Shown here piece by piece: positions 34,751-49,099 of a stretch of 64,000 nucleotides of DNA; position 1 is the stretch's first letter; every line of letters begins with the position of its first letter. A program made the translations under genes and the position numbers. The notes beneath the pieces are model-generated. The model searched no databases. It worked only from the letters and a program-made list of their open reading frames with translations, and was not told where the DNA came from. Source of the DNA: Enoplosus armatus (lineage: Eukaryota > Chordata > Actinopteri > Centrarchiformes > Enoplosidae); assembly GCF_043641665.1 (NCBI RefSeq), contig NC_092194.1, forward strand, positions 17,485,298-17,549,297. The letters are read 5' to 3'.

Positions 34751-34855
34751 TGCAAGATTGGTTCGATCTACATGTCGAAGTGTCCTTGACCAAGACATGA
34801 ATATCAATTGCTAGACCTGTGCGTTGTGCTATATAAATGTAGTCCATTTACCGTG
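34751..34855. repeat. Degenerate teleost retroelement fragment (GCTATATAAATGTAGTCCATTT tail type)
   Basis: Words in order: GGTTCGATCTACATGTCGAA, GTGTCCTTGACCAAGACA, GCTATATAAATGTAGTCC and ATTTACC. This resembles the 3' part of a very common teleost interspersed repeat. Family not assigned. Confidence 0.5.
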
Positions 34856-37800
34856 AAGAAATGGTAGGTAGCTCAAGTGGCAACAGTAGCCATAGTAGTG
34901 CAAAACCTAATAAGCCTTATACTTTACAGTTTACACATAACCACTAAACAAGTTAAAAATCCTCTGACCTTTGCTGGCAGATGTCAGCTGGTCAGATGGT
35001 TCACTCTGCCTTGATATTTACTCCACAGATGATAGATTTACTGACAGCATGCCATTTTATTTCTGAGGATCTTTTCTGTTCTGACAGCTGTCCAGTTTGT
35101 GTTGACTGCAGAGACTGTTAGTTAATGTAATTGCAGAGGATAGTTATTCCGCTTTGGCATCGACCAAATCTGTTACACTCAGCTTTTCATCTGGCTGGCC
35201 TCAGATCATTTGCCAATCTGACGCTATCAGTGGAAGGCGTGATTGACAGATTCTGGATTTGATTATTTCACAGAAAACAGATGTTTACTATTACACTCAA
35301 CATGGTACACTTGTGATATGAATCTGTTTCAGCTGTGCTGCAACAGACGGTCAGAGTGAATCCCTGCGAAGCAGCACTGTTGCACACAGCCCCAGAATAT
35401 CTTTACACTTTCTGACATAAGGCACAGTTTCTGTTCTCAGCAGTGGCACTTAGCCAGGAGAGAACTTATTCCTTAAATGTACATTTAAACTCATCTTGGT
35501 TTTGTCTTTCCTGAGCAGATACAAGCTTAAAACGCTGCCCACCAATAATGAATGAATGTGGTCTGAGAGACTGGCGAGCCAGGTGCAGCTTTCCAGTTTG
35601 ATTCAGCTGATCTTTGTGTCATAACAAATCAAAGAGAATATTGAGTCTGCCTCACTAGAGTGCCTTTACACAAGCCTTCCTAGTGTGCAGTCCTATGTGC
35701 CCATATGTAAAATTGTGTAGTGTTTGGTGGATTCTCAATTATTCTACTAATAACAATCTAATTGGAAAAGTTCACCCCTCTGCGGTGCTATTAGCTTAAA
35801 ATAGGTGCACTGTACCAACAGTACTGCATGTTTCTGGCCATTTTTCACAGCTACAGCATGTACTGTTCATGAAAAATTCAGAGGCTATAAACTACTAAGT
35901 GCAGAAGCACTTTGTGATTCACTTCCAACCTTTTTGTAGGTTACAGCCAATACTGGCACAGTTAGATTCACCCAGAAAAGTTTCTTTCATTCTTTAGACT
36001 TTAAAGCATCACCAGCTCTGGAGTCAGCACAGCCATACAAGGGTTTTAAGTTCATTCACAGGGCAAACCTATGAAAGATGTGACTGAAAGAGATTTTACA
36101 GTAGTGAATGGGATAGCTACGCTTATGCTTTACTAGTTAGTTGATGCAGCCTATACAAAGTACAAATGACTGCAGCTAACTAATCATTTGTGCTTAAATT
36201 TAGTTCTCCAGCCTTACACTGTGTGGTTAACATTTGGAGTATTATGTCGTCCTGCTACATTTCAGCAGGAAATAGGCCAACCTTTTTGGCTCATTAGATT
36301 TGGCCCATTTGATCCTTATCACTACCTACATTATGAGGACATGCATTATAATACTATTCATTTATGGTGTGAATATTGAGTACGAGCTTGATTTGGAGCA
36401 GCTCATCGTTTGGCAGTTCAGGTTCATCAGATTTAGCCCATTGAAGAGTTGCAGAATGCAGATATGTAGGCCAGTACGGCCCATTTTTTCACCAGGAATA
36501 GCAGACAGCAGCTTCAGGCTAAGTCTGGCTCTGCCAGCAATACGTCTTTGCTTAAATTTTGTGCGGAGCTGGGCCAAATATCAGTATGATATTAATATGA
36601 TATCAATATTGTGATTTGTGATTAAATATTGTCTGGGATTTTCTTTTCAGATTTTAAAGATCTGAAACACTGTGGCACACCTTGGAAACTCTCTCTGTTA
36701 CTCTATAGTGCCAGTTGTGTTTAATCTAGGTGAGATCAAACAACAGTATGGTGTGGTGTCCTTAGGCCCTGTTCTGTCCACAGTTCAGGACTTGCAGTGC
36801 TTTGGATCTATAGTCAAACAATGCCTTTGCCTCTCAGTCTGGGTTTGGTAGTGCAATCAATTCCCAAAGAGAAATGTGCTTTTCTGACAATTCTGTATGC
36901 ATGACTAGTTCACACAGGCCTGCAGGACGCATTAGGGACTGTTACAGAGAGAAAAAAAGTAATGCGATAAAACCTGGTTGAGCTGTAAATGACCTAAACA
37001 CTGGCACCATGACGAAAGCATATTAGAGATTTCCACAAAATAGACGTTACACAAGAGTAACATAGAAAAGCAAAATACAACCTAAAATGAAATTTCCAAG
37101 ACATTGTTGAACCATGAACTTCTCTCTCCCAACGGTAGAAGCCAAAGAAAGAAACGTTTCACAGCCAGCTGAGGTTTCAGTGTAGCTGTAAAGGTCCTGT
37201 CATCACGTGTTGCAGTCTAGTGTTTTGATATAGTTTTGTGTTTTTTGTCACGCAATCCTAGACTGACTGGTCATGTTGTAGGAATAACATGAGTTTTGAA
37301 TTGAAAGGTAGATTTCAAACATTACACAAAATGCATTCACATTCACATTGGCAAAGATTACTGACTTCACGAAATTGTTCTAAGCTACAGTGTGCCACTT
37401 CAAAATGTTATTGCACACATAAGTAATGTAATACTGTAAAACACTCCAGATGAGAGAGTATCTGCTCACAAAAATAACACTTCCTGTCTGTGGATAAGTG
37501 TCCATACCTGACATCAGAAGTTTCAGTTGGTGGGAATGGGATGCTCTTCTATGCTGCAGCCTCACCTCTTGGTCTCGTCTAAAACCGTCTAAAACCTAAA
37601 AATCTAAATCTTGCCTTGTGTTAATTTAAAATTTTGTTGTTAACTTCAGCAAGTTCCCATCAAGGTGATTAACAAGCTTTCTAGATGTGCATCAAATTAT
37701 TAGCTTTGTCATTTGACAGCAAAACAGGCATTATATTGTCCATCACATCCAGACCCTGTTGGGAGGGATTCCTTTTAGAGCTGTCTTTACAATGACCCTC

Positions 37801-38209
37801 AAATCCCCAGAAGGCCTCTTTGCAGGGCCCGGCCTGAAAAACATCCTCAGAATAGGCAACAAATCTTGTTCTGAAGATTTCCCTGTGTTGCCCTGCCAGA
37901 GGATCGGAGGACAAGCAAAACCAGCAGGTCGCTTTTGACAGAAGAAAAGCCAGTCTGAATAGAGCCTGGCGAAATACAAGCTCTGCAGCAGCTGACAGCT
38001 GTCGCTGCCTTTGTCACTATAAAATGGAGACGGAATAGAACTGTTTGTTGTAGAACAAAATTGGTTTTAAAACACCAGCACCGACTTTACTATAAGAACT
38101 GGTGCAACATTATGTGGAGGAACACCTGTAAATAAATGAGAGAAGTGCTTTTGTAGTTTAATGGTTGATGATTTCTTCTGTTTACTTCAGTGCTTCACTC
38201 TTAAAACAA

Positions 38210-38482
38210 GGCAACTTTGAGGTCAGCTGGGACCTTTCTGTTTGGAGTTTGCATGATTTCCCTGTCCCTACATCAGTCTGTCTTTGGGTGCTCCAGTTTA
38301 TTTCCACAGTATAAAGACAGGCAAGTTAGGTGAATTGGACACTATATTGCCTTTAGGTTTATTTGTGAATCGTTGTCCACCTATATGTGTCAGCTCTGAA
38401 ATAGACAATATGAGCTGGGACAGGCTCCAACCGCTTATGCATAGGATAAGTGCATACAGATAATGAGATGATGGATGGATAG
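38210..38482. mobile_element. Degenerate LINE 3' tail (L2/Maui-like) or SINE sharing it
   Basis: Words in order: TGGAGTTTGCATGATTTCCC, GGTGCTCCAGTTTATTTCCA, AAGACAGGCAAGTTAGGTGA, GAGCTGGGACAGGCTCCAAC and a terminal GATGGATGGATA. The order and the GATGG tail match the widespread teleost L2-type 3' end. 5'-truncated and decayed. Confidence 0.65.
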
Positions 38483-39279
38483 AATAACTTGTTACTCGCT
38501 GTGTAATCTAACTTACATGTCTGGTAAGATTCTTGTAAGGGTGGACAAGGGTGGACAAGAATAATTGACCAATTTATGTCTGACCATTAATTGACAATAA
38601 ATGAAAAAAAGATGTTTTAAACTACCTCCAGTATGTCCGAATCTGTAAAACAAAAATATTGTGTTGTAAATGTGCTAAACCTTTAACTCATTATCATTAT
38701 CATTATTATCATTGTTGCAGATCGGGTCTCGGCTAGATTTGACCGATCCACATTAAATATAGTTTCTTCATCAGTGTCACTATGAAATTCTGTGTTTCCA
38801 CTGTCATTCATTGAGTCTGAGCAGGCCACCAACTCACTTATTATTCCTGCAGCAATCCCTGGCCTCATGTTACCCTACATAAAAAAGTCAAATGATTTCC
38901 ATGCAGTGAGGTATACACATTTTAATAATGAGGGCAGATAACCTGAGTTGAGGTGCAGGAATCTTTATCAAGACAGACAGAAAAAGTCATGGTGCATCCA
39001 TAATTATCACTCGTCATACTGCCTGCTTCTCTGTTTTGAATATAGCTGTTGAACAAAGGCAAGGCGAGACAGGAGAATCTACTGGATGTTTTAGCTTTGT
39101 TTTTCACATTTGGTTGTATTGTAGTGTGTGTCTATCTATTACCACAGCCTTCTTGCTTATCATGTAGTATACTGTAGGTTAGGTGTACTTAGTTGGACTT
39201 TATTCATGTTATGTCAGTATAGATTAAGTCAAACCACTGGGCCATTACAGGAATATTGCTGGATTATTGCACTGATAGT

Positions 39280-39296
39280 GGGGGGGGGGGGGGGGG
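39280..39296. repeat. Poly-G tract (17 nt)
   Basis: Seventeen consecutive G in the samd5 intron. Confidence 0.95.
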
Positions 39297-40340
39297 TTGA
39301 ACAGCATTGCACATGGCACTCAAAAGCTTAACATGCCATGAACATGCTTGTTGTTTATAGTTTGGAATTCAATAAAATTCCTGTTCGGCTTGTACAGATA
39401 TCTGTTCCTCTACTCAACAAACAGGACTGTACAAGGACGGCTGTCCTATTCAGGCACTCCGCATTACATCACTGCAGAGTGAGATCAGAGATGCATATGT
39501 TGTTCACACAGGGAATACGATATGATATGTATAATGTAAACCCCAGTGTTAAGCAGGGCATAATCACTGACCTATATTTGTGAATTTAAGATTAGAATTG
39601 TCCAGGGTCAGTGGACATTGTTTTGTGTATGGTCTGCTATCCAGTTAATTGTCATTGCAAATGGCCCTCTATCCTCGTGTTGCCTTCAAGTAGAAATTAT
39701 TCAGAAGAGCATCTGGAGGGGCTTTACCCAGAGCAACCAAGAGAAGTGCATCTTCATCACGCACTTAGTTTATGTCCAGCAACACACAATTTACATACTT
39801 ACTTTGGACTTAACAATATGAAAGCTCAAGAAGGCAGGGTTTTTTCTTTTTCTTTCTTCTTTGAGTGAAAAGTATTTTGTGTAAACATTTCCCTTCAGCT
39901 CCCCTAGCTATTGAAACACTCCTCAGTCTCCAGCCTTTACGTCTCTGTTGCTTCAGCTATTGTAGAACAATGCTAAGTAGGTCTTTTAAACTGTGTGGCG
40001 CTCTCTGAATTTAAATCACTGCTCTTTTGCTTTGTGGCAGACACACGCAAGAGGCAGTTAAATTGAGAGAGGAAGTTTGATTCAAGTCTGAATCAAAGCA
40101 AGCAGTGAGCCCAGCACTGAATGCTTTGGACTGCTGTCCTTAATGACTGTTTCTGATATTTGACAATAATACATTCCGGGACACAAGAAAGTATTCAGGT
40201 GTGGTCAACTAAATATCGGATCAAATATTGTTATATATTATTAGTATTATATTGGCCTGTCATTATAATAATTACACTATATAAACTCAGTGGAATTTAA
40301 AAGTCTTTGCACCCATGATTTGTTTATTTAAGGGTTTAAG

Positions 40341-40440
40341 GATAGAGGGTGTCGTATGTTGTACAGATTGTAAAGCCCCTTGAGGCAAAATTGTGATGTG
40401 CGGTATTGGGCTATATAAATAAAACTGACTTAACTTAAAT
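40341..40440. mobile_element. Degenerate non-LTR retrotransposon 3' end (GGGCTATATAAATAAAA type)
   Basis: GATTGTAAAGCCCCTTGAGG, AAATTGTGATGTGCGGTATT and GGGCTATATAAATAAAACTG are in the order seen in a common teleost LINE/SINE 3' end, possibly Rex1-like. Strongly truncated. Confidence 0.55.
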
Positions 40441-41911
40441 CAGTCCTATAGTTTTTCTTTGTTGATGCATTTGTGGAGATAATAAATAAAAATACATTCA
40501 TTGCTTGACTTGATAGCTTTGCCTTTGACCTTGCATGGATGTGTTGTGTGTATAAAGATGTTGAGATGCCGAGTGTTGCATCACCACCAGGCTCTTGGAG
40601 GTCTTTGAGCCGCACTACATTGACCTTGATCACGTTCCATTACAAGGGTCTAACTATGCTCTCTGCTGGGCTATTTTTATTGCATGTGCAAGATGGGCCA
40701 TTTCAGCAGGGTTAGCAAGTATTTTCAGTCAGTCAAGCAGAGGAACCTAGTTGCTAGAGGTAGAGTAGAGAGCTTCTCTTTGAAAAGAAAGGCACCGTTA
40801 CTTTAACGCAGTTATGTTTCTTTTGTTATTTATTTATGCATCAGGTTTTGCATTTTGCATGATTGGATACAATTTATTGGTACATTGTAAAGGTTTTATG
40901 TAATTTATACCAGTTTAAGACCCAAGGATTTTACTTACACTACACAGTTTTATTCCACAAAAGCCAGTTAATTCATATATAGTAATTTCATCTATTCTAT
41001 TTATATGTTTAATTGTAAAAAGGTTCAAATAAATAAATGTCATGATATATTTATCATGTTAGTAAATGTATATATTACCCAGAATACTTGTATCACATTA
41101 AAACCCAATATTTAGTAATTTCTTTATAGTTTAATTATTACACTATAAAGACACTGTTTACATTTGCTTCTAGTTACTAAATGTTTTGTCAAGATTCATT
41201 AAGCCAACACTGAGACCAACCAAAGCCTAAACAAAATGGTTTAGATGCCCTCAAGCTACAGTAAACCATCATGACTCATATGTCAACACATTTTTACGTG
41301 ACAATAAATTGGACTTTGCTTTTTCAATCATCATTAGAGATATTGCAATCTATTAGTCCTGTATTTCTTTTGAAATATAGGTCATTTATGGATTGCAGCT
41401 TATAGTTTGTTAACATGCTCAGACTCTCTCAGTACATTAGTGCTAATTTCACATGGCACGTATTAAATAAAGTGACTCACTGTAATTCAATGCATTAAGC
41501 AAATGCATTAGAAAACAGTTGTGGTATTGGTCCATTCTGCATGATTCTTTTCATAGGAAGACAATGAATGAAATGCTTGGCAGGATTACATAGGCTAACT
41601 TGATTTTGGTCTCTGAACCTGGTTCTTTACTATTATATTGTGGTATTAAGTGTGTTTGTCTCCAGTGTAGTGCTGCCTTTTAATACAGTGTGCAGCTGTT
41701 GAGCTATTGAATTTTGAATTAACTCTACCACACCACTATACTGCCCCAGATTATCCTCAAAGAGAGCCTCACTTTTGTACAACATAGTATTGATTTGACC
41801 TAGTAATTAAGAGCTTTCCATTCAAACACTTGGCATACTTGCACAAAAAAAGGGATTTGATTAATGAGTACCATGGTGTGCTGAAATCTAGTGAATTTCT
41901 TGTCTTCATCT

Positions 41912-41943
41912 ATATTATTATTATTATTATTATTATTATTGTT
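41912..41943. repeat. (ATT)n microsatellite
   Basis: About ten trinucleotide units in the samd5 intron. Confidence 0.93.
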
Positions 41944-44900
41944 ATTTTTTATAAATATTCCCTGGCACAAATGCTAGTAGTTGCCCGTTGCTCATTCAAA
42001 AGGATGAAAAGAAAGAAGAAAACCACACACAGTAGTTGACATGTCAAATCTCTGCAGATGTTTGTCAGTCAGCTTTAGAATTCACTTCAAGGTCAGTTAA
42101 GCACTTAACATCCCGTAACACCAAAATACATCTTCCCGAATGATGCTTTCAGGCAGATGTGGGCCCACTACATCTCTCAAGTTGTCTGGCACTAGTGCTT
42201 CAACTATTTCCAGGACTAAGTCACAATAGAGGTAGCTTTTAGTTTTGTTAGCTACAGTAACGTCCTGTCAGTACACTAGAGACACTAGACACTAAATGTT
42301 TTACTTGAAAAACAAAAAACATTAAAGGTTTATTTCCAAGTTAAAATTTAATCATTTCTCTGTCTAGAGGTCTCTCTGTTCTGTGTACAATCCTCTTTGA
42401 GCTTTTGTTACTTTACCATCGCCACAGTCTCTCCACAGTTTTATCTGACAAAGCTTCCAACCAGATCAAACTAAAGCCTTTTGTTTCAGGTGGGCTACAA
42501 CAATAGTGAGAAGATAAACATGAAAGGAGCTCAATTTTAATGTTAAATTCTGTGGTGCAACTCTCTTAGAGGCATTCATAAATCAAACACAATGTTTTTC
42601 CCTTGTTTGGGGAAGAGTTGACCTTTTGAACTTAAAGTGTGGAAACACCCACTGAAAATGAGTCAGCCTGGCAGTTACAGTGGAGACTACACCAACCAAC
42701 GAACTATGGGAAGTGGTTTATATGATGATGACAACAAGAAGCTTCATATTTTAAATTTGAGGCTCAGATCTGGTTTGTCTGATCCCTGAGTGGTTAAATG
42801 CCAACCCAATTATCAGCAAATTAATTTAGCACTGTACCCACTGACAATGCCATGTCAGGCAACAGTAGGTCTAGAAAAGATTTGGCCCTTCTTACATTTT
42901 GTTCCCTTAACCGGTTTGAATGCAGATCAAACACTACTTGGCTCTGGCATTTTTATTAACTTTATTGACTTTCATGACATTATTATCAATTATGTCCTAC
43001 CTGAGTAGTCTGAGTAGTCTAAAAAGAAGAGACGACAAGCGAGAGGGTGCATGTGGGTTAGTGAGAGAGACAAACTGACATAGCTTAACTTTATATGGTG
43101 CTTTATGTAACATGCAGTAACTCAATGATAATCAGAAATTAACGTATGACAGCATTCTTGTGAATGTGGTCAAACGCTGGCTAGAATGCATATTCCGTAG
43201 ACACATTAAGTTTATTTTAAAGCTTTAGTTTCTGTTGTGCAAATATTTCTGAAATGGCCAATTGGACACTTCCGTGTTTTGACTTTAGTGGCTTACAGTA
43301 AATCTCAGGCTTCCAATCCATCTGTGTGACGTTTTGGCCCATTAGTGATATGGCCCTGAAGGGCCAAGGGATTAGACTTACGCCACTGTTACAGCTTGTG
43401 CAATGTGCCATGACATGTCATCATTTATCCATCAAGTCAGGGTTGATCTTTTTCTGTTATCTGTATGTGGTTTTGTACTGTCTAAGGTATTAGATAGTAT
43501 CCAGTGATAAAATAAAATAAAAAATAAAAACCAATCAAAATAAAGATAATTGGAAGTGAAGAAAAAGGCTAAAGACTGGATGTGATTAGAGCTTAGTGAG
43601 ACGTTTTACAACATTTTATATTCTTGTATTTGCCTGTATTGTTTATGTAAACTTATTTTGAAATGAAGCAAAGTTTGTGTTATATATTGCGTTATTATTT
43701 TGTTCTATTTTTACATCATAAATAAACTGCTGTTGAGCAGTAGTGTATTGGCATTTTTAGAGGTGGGGGAGTGCATTGTTGCTGGCTCTCCCATTGACAA
43801 CAGAGTCACAGGAGTGATATTTCAGTAAAATACTCTATTCGAACTGCATTTTGGCCTTTCTAGTGTAAATCCTACTGTGCAGAGGACAGTGGGAATACAC
43901 CGTATATACAGTGTGAGTAGCAGTCACACATCAGTTCTAGTTTGCCTGTTTGTCCAGTGACAGTCTGCAGTAGCAGCTTCCCCACAGAGTCTGCTGCTGC
44001 TTCCATCCACTGGTAGTCTGCAATCTAGCGGTTGACGGCTTGGTCTTCATCCAGCTGTGTAGTATTGGTTGGATCAGGGCAAGATCTGCCCAAACAAGTG
44101 ACCTTTCATACAGTAAAAACAGCATTGTACCTGACCTTTCAGGGAGGCTATAGGAAAAAGCCAAGGGTCACACTGCTGTAGTGCAGTGAATACTGCATCT
44201 TCAGATTATGACCCACTTTCCACTACTCTTCCTCTCCACAGCAGTGAAGACCCTCCTCCCTTATGAATTTCATATGACAAGTCAACTGACACTATTGCAT
44301 AGATTCAACCACAACAAACTGTTAGCTGAGCTGCTTTCCTGGTGAACCATTTGCATAAAATATGGAATTTCTTGTATTCACTGCCATGTGAAATTAAGGA
44401 TGCAATTCTTAAATTCATCCCCATTATCCTGCGTTTGGTTTCTTGAGAATATTTAATGTGCTTGATATCACCCTGTCAGCATACATAATGTATTCACTCC
44501 AATCCAAGTTGTATGGAGCAGCTGTAGCGCATTTCTGTTTGTTTTGCCTCAGGTTCACCCATTAGCCTCCTTTTTTCAGTCTCAGTGGATTATTATAAGC
44601 TCATGTGAACTGTTAGTTGTTTTTCCCTCCTCATGTGAAAGCTATATGGGAAATGTTGTGGCTGCTAGATAATTGTCACTCAACTCAATAAAAGGTTTTT
44701 AAAGATTAGTTTTATTGTGTTTCATTTTTTGATATAGTTTTAAATGAAAAAAAGAAAACATCTGCAACTATAATACATGTTTAAAATATTTAAATGATTC
44801 ATGTTTTTGCAGCCATTATTGTATATTGATACATTTTGTCCTAAATCAGGATGCTATGTGGATTTTATTCTAAAAATGTTATAAATGTGAGTAGAGCAAT

Positions 44901-47900
44901 TATCTTTGTACTACAAATCTTTTATCCAATCCTTCACTTTGTATAGACCAAGGTTGGAAACCTGAGCCTACAAAAACAACTGAGTTATATTCTGGAAGTA
45001 GGAAATGCAAGTGCTATCCACTGGAGTGATTGCATTAATGCATATGTAAGTCAAGTCTTACAGAAAGCATAGAAAATCATGGACTGCCTTAGTTGCACCT
45101 TTCAGGGAACATCTGATCCACTGCCTTCAGGTTGCAGGATTACGCAACTAAATCAAGCAGACCACTGAGTCCACAATTCAAACCTGTGAAACTGTATGGA
45201 GTACTTGCTGCAGGGGGGCGCCACACTTTGCATTGTTAATTGGATAAATCTAAATGTTATGGTGTATTTTTAACTTCAGCAGTGGCTGAGACCTTACCTT
45301 GGTTAAACTAAGGTAAAGAAATGTCAAATTGAAGTCAATGCTCAGATGACTGTTAAACAAAAGTGCTACTATGTGCCACACATGACAGGATCAGACTACG
45401 TTTCCAGTGTGTTTTACCTCGATTGCCCTTCATCAAAAATGCGTTCCTTTTCTGTGTTGAACATTTTAAAAAGGGTAGGAACGGGTAAAAAACAGTAGGA
45501 TCCACATAAGTGCAATACACTGATGTCACGCAATTAAAAATAATTTGCTTTTTCTCAAGTTAGTACCTTCACACCAGGACTGGAAGTTAGTAAAGGTGAT
45601 GACCAAGCTTTTTTGCTAGTGAGTAATAAACATTGTTAGTAGTAAATGGAAGAATATTTACTAGTCACTTGTGCATAGCACAGCTTGTCTCTGATCCAAA
45701 GACACTGTTTTATCTTTGCTGTTTGGAAGACAATTAGTAGTTTGCTGTCATATTTTTGTAGATCAGAATTTAACCAGGCAAAATAAAGGTATCAAATAAT
45801 TATTGGTTGATGATTATGTTGTGCATTGAGAAAGTGATAAATATATATCTCTCATTGTTTGACCATAATGGACCTCCGTTCAAGGTTTACAGCCAGCTTT
45901 GAATTGTCTTTGTCTTGCTTCTCATCAGTCTCATCAAGTGTTTCCAAGTTGTATTTTGCAACATATTTTACATCTTGAATATATGTGGCAATTCTTTGAA
46001 TAATGGATATCAATGTTTTTCTTGCCTCAGTGACAGTAAAGAAGCCTGTTCCACTAAAAAAGCTTCTGAAGAGCAGGCCGTGCCTCTTGGGAAAGTAGAT
46101 GGCAGTGAGCGGAGATCTTTGGTGTAATAGTGTATGTGTACTGTACGACTACAATGTATCCCTAAGGTGAACACTGTGAAGCCGAGGGAAAGTGATAGTG
46201 CTGTAAGAGTATGTTTCTGAAACCATTAGGGTGCCTGTTGTGTTATCAACTGAAAGAATCAGAGCAAACAAAATTGTTGGCTTCGCATATCCGCATAAGA
46301 AGTAATGCCTGTTGTAAAATATTGATTGTCACTTTTTATATCTGTACAGGACACTGCTGAAGTTTGGGTCTAGAGGCTTTGGTCAGTTTTCTCTATGCTT
46401 TTGTTGAGAACCAGCAAAGTTGCTGGTGGTTACGTTTCTCCTCTGTGGTGCCTGTTTGATTGTGTAGTCGTGGTGGTGCTGGAGGGTTTCATAGTGCTAC
46501 TCACTTTTGCTTACATTCTTACGTCTCACTGTTTATTGTAGAATCTTTGTTTGGAGGGCTTAGTGAAAGGGTTGTTGATGTTGGTATGCTTAGTCTTTAA
46601 TCTTACAGTGGGACGCTGTACAGTGTGTTGGGGGTTACCAACTGTCAATGCTATGTAAAAGATTAAAATGTTGAAGGCTGAAAAGGTCACTTACATCGTT
46701 CAATTGACTTCATGAGATGAGCCAATTGTTAAAATGTATGATTTAAGAGTCTATATATCACACTCAGGTTCATCTGCATAATAGTTATTATATATTTTGC
46801 AACACCACTAATCTTAAATATAAATGTGAGCAGACAGCAGTGACTTTGAAATTGATTCGATTAGATTGCAATAGCAATTAGCTGTTTTATTGTTCATATA
46901 AAACTACTACAAGCACAGATCCTTGAGCCCTACAGGTATGACAGCACTGAGCTACAGATCTGCCATACACATGACCTATCAGATTGAGTATGTTTACAAC
47001 TCTGAATCCTTGACATGAAACTTGAGACAGGATTGGCCCTTGAAATCTTCATACAGTTGGCATGACTGACTAAATATGAGTTTGTACATATTTGAACACA
47101 TTTTTCGGGCAGTATACAGGGTTTTAGCCCAGACCACCCTAGTTGACTACCAGTTAAATGCCAGACTATGTCCAATTGTGTTGGAGTAGGTCTCAGACCA
47201 AGACAGACCAAAGCATAACACACCTCATTCTAGCCCAAGACCAAAAAAGCCAAAGCTAAACAGTATATATATCTGCATTAGCTGTATACTCCAACCTTGA
47301 ACATTCAACTAATGATTGAATAACCACTCGATAATGGCAAGTCCAAGTCAAAACGCACCTAAACCGAGACCAAAATTTCACAAAAGTGGTCAAGAAAGTG
47401 AACAGAAGTGCTACAAACCTGGGAGTGTTTATCAAGCAGATAAAACTGCATAAAGCTACCATGCTTATGATAAAACAACTATGATAAAGAGCTGAATACT
47501 AAAACACAGTCTTCATTAAGTCTTTAGGCTCTAGTCATCTACATCTCTCAGTTTGGGTCATCTCCAGCTATTCACTTAGTGTGACATTGTGTGTTGATTC
47601 CCCAAATTCCACAGACGTTGTATGGAGTTGTGTTTTAATAAAGGAAGGAACAGTAGCCAGGCAGCAAGCCCAAAGACCCAGACAGGCTATAAATGTTACA
47701 AACATCCTATGGCGTTTGTGCCAACTGGCTTAGTGAAATTTTAAATGAGATGTATTATAGCAGAATTGACCCATACTGCTTAGCACTCAAGTGGACCAAA
47801 CATGGTAGCTTGAGTAAATCCCTCTTCCCCCACTGCCAACGCTGTGATATTATACAGCTTATGTGTACATAACTCGTTTTTTACGCTACCAGAGGAATCA

Positions 47901-49052
47901 ATGACTTTCAGAAGTCAAAGTTACTACTTCAGTTGATGAGGGTTGTCTTGTCTTTGGATAAATAACAATATTTACTTAAATTCTGTGAAAAATTAGGGGT
48001 CGTCACTGTAGACGGCACCTACAGAAGAGACTACAGACTCTGATTAAACTCTTCTGTCTTTATCAAGTGTTATCCATTTTGAAACTGCAGCGATGTTCAG
48101 GCAAGGGTGGAATTAATTGGCCCGATTTAATCAATTAACATTTGATTAGAGAATTCCCTCTGGCGCAGTTATATCGATCCCACTTGGTTTGTCTAATTGT
48201 AGCTCAGATTTCTGGTTATGTGCTGGATGTCTTTTTTTTTGTTGTTGCCCTTTTTAGAATCTTTTGCATAGAAAAGGCAGGACTAAAATGGGAATCTACA
48301 TTTTCTCATAGAAAGTCATAGTATGTGGACCTGTTTTGTAATGACTTCCTAGATTATTATTTATTGAAATACAATTCTTTTAACAAGATGAACAGCTACT
48401 TTAATTATTCATGCTGTAATTTGTAAGGGCCAAGACATGCTCCCAGGTGTTTAGCCATCCCAGATCATTGACATTATCATTGGGAAAACAAGGGACATTT
48501 AAAACTGCATGTGACCAGCACCACAAGTCTTCTTTATATTATTGTTTTATTTTACTTTTGCACGCTCACACCCAACAAATGGACAAAACATAGGCACAGT
48601 GAACTAGCTCGGTGTCACATCAACAGTTTGATGGAGGTAAACACATTTATATAATTGTAAAGCTACATTTGGCAAGAGACCCAAATGAGACGCAGCTGTT
48701 TGATATCTGTTTTTTTTTTCTGTGACTAACCAACCAATAAAAACGCTTTGGTCAACTATGAGGGGGCAGCCCTAGAAAAAACCTTTTTGAGTATGATAAC
48801 AAAACCAACACTATCAAAGCACTCCAAAATCCATCCTCACCTCTGCCTAACCCCTTATTTATGCAAAGGTACAGAGGGATTTGCAAAAATCCCTGTGAGA
48901 AGTACGTTTGAGATCATACAGCTATTTGGGTCAGTAATGCTTGATTTAGTCCATACACGTATTATGCCAAAATACACAAACATTGCAAAGAAGTCTCAAT
49001 CAAGAATACTGCTTTTTTTTGTCTGAAATTCTAAACTGCATTTTATTGTTCT

Positions 49053-49099
49053 TCTACTACTACTACTACTACTACTACTATTACTACTACTACTACTAT
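49053..49099. repeat. (CTA)n microsatellite
   Basis: About fifteen CTA units with one interruption (TATTAC), in the samd5 intron. Confidence 0.95.

Noticed and set aside
34751..34790. GGTTCGATC word resembling a tRNA T-arm
   Set aside because: No acceptor stem, D-arm or anticodon loop around it; it belongs to a degenerate retroelement fragment.
36580..36615. ATATGATATCAATATTG-type palindromic words
   Set aside because: Short AT-rich self-complementary words, perhaps a repeat fragment, but too short to classify.
38683..38868. Minus-strand 61-codon frame with a Ser/Asp-rich stretch (DSGNTEFHSDTDEETIFNVD)
   Set aside because: The tail is a translated ATT/ATG-type simple repeat, no splice context is clear, and no family is recognised. 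A decayed transposase fragment is possible but not supportable.
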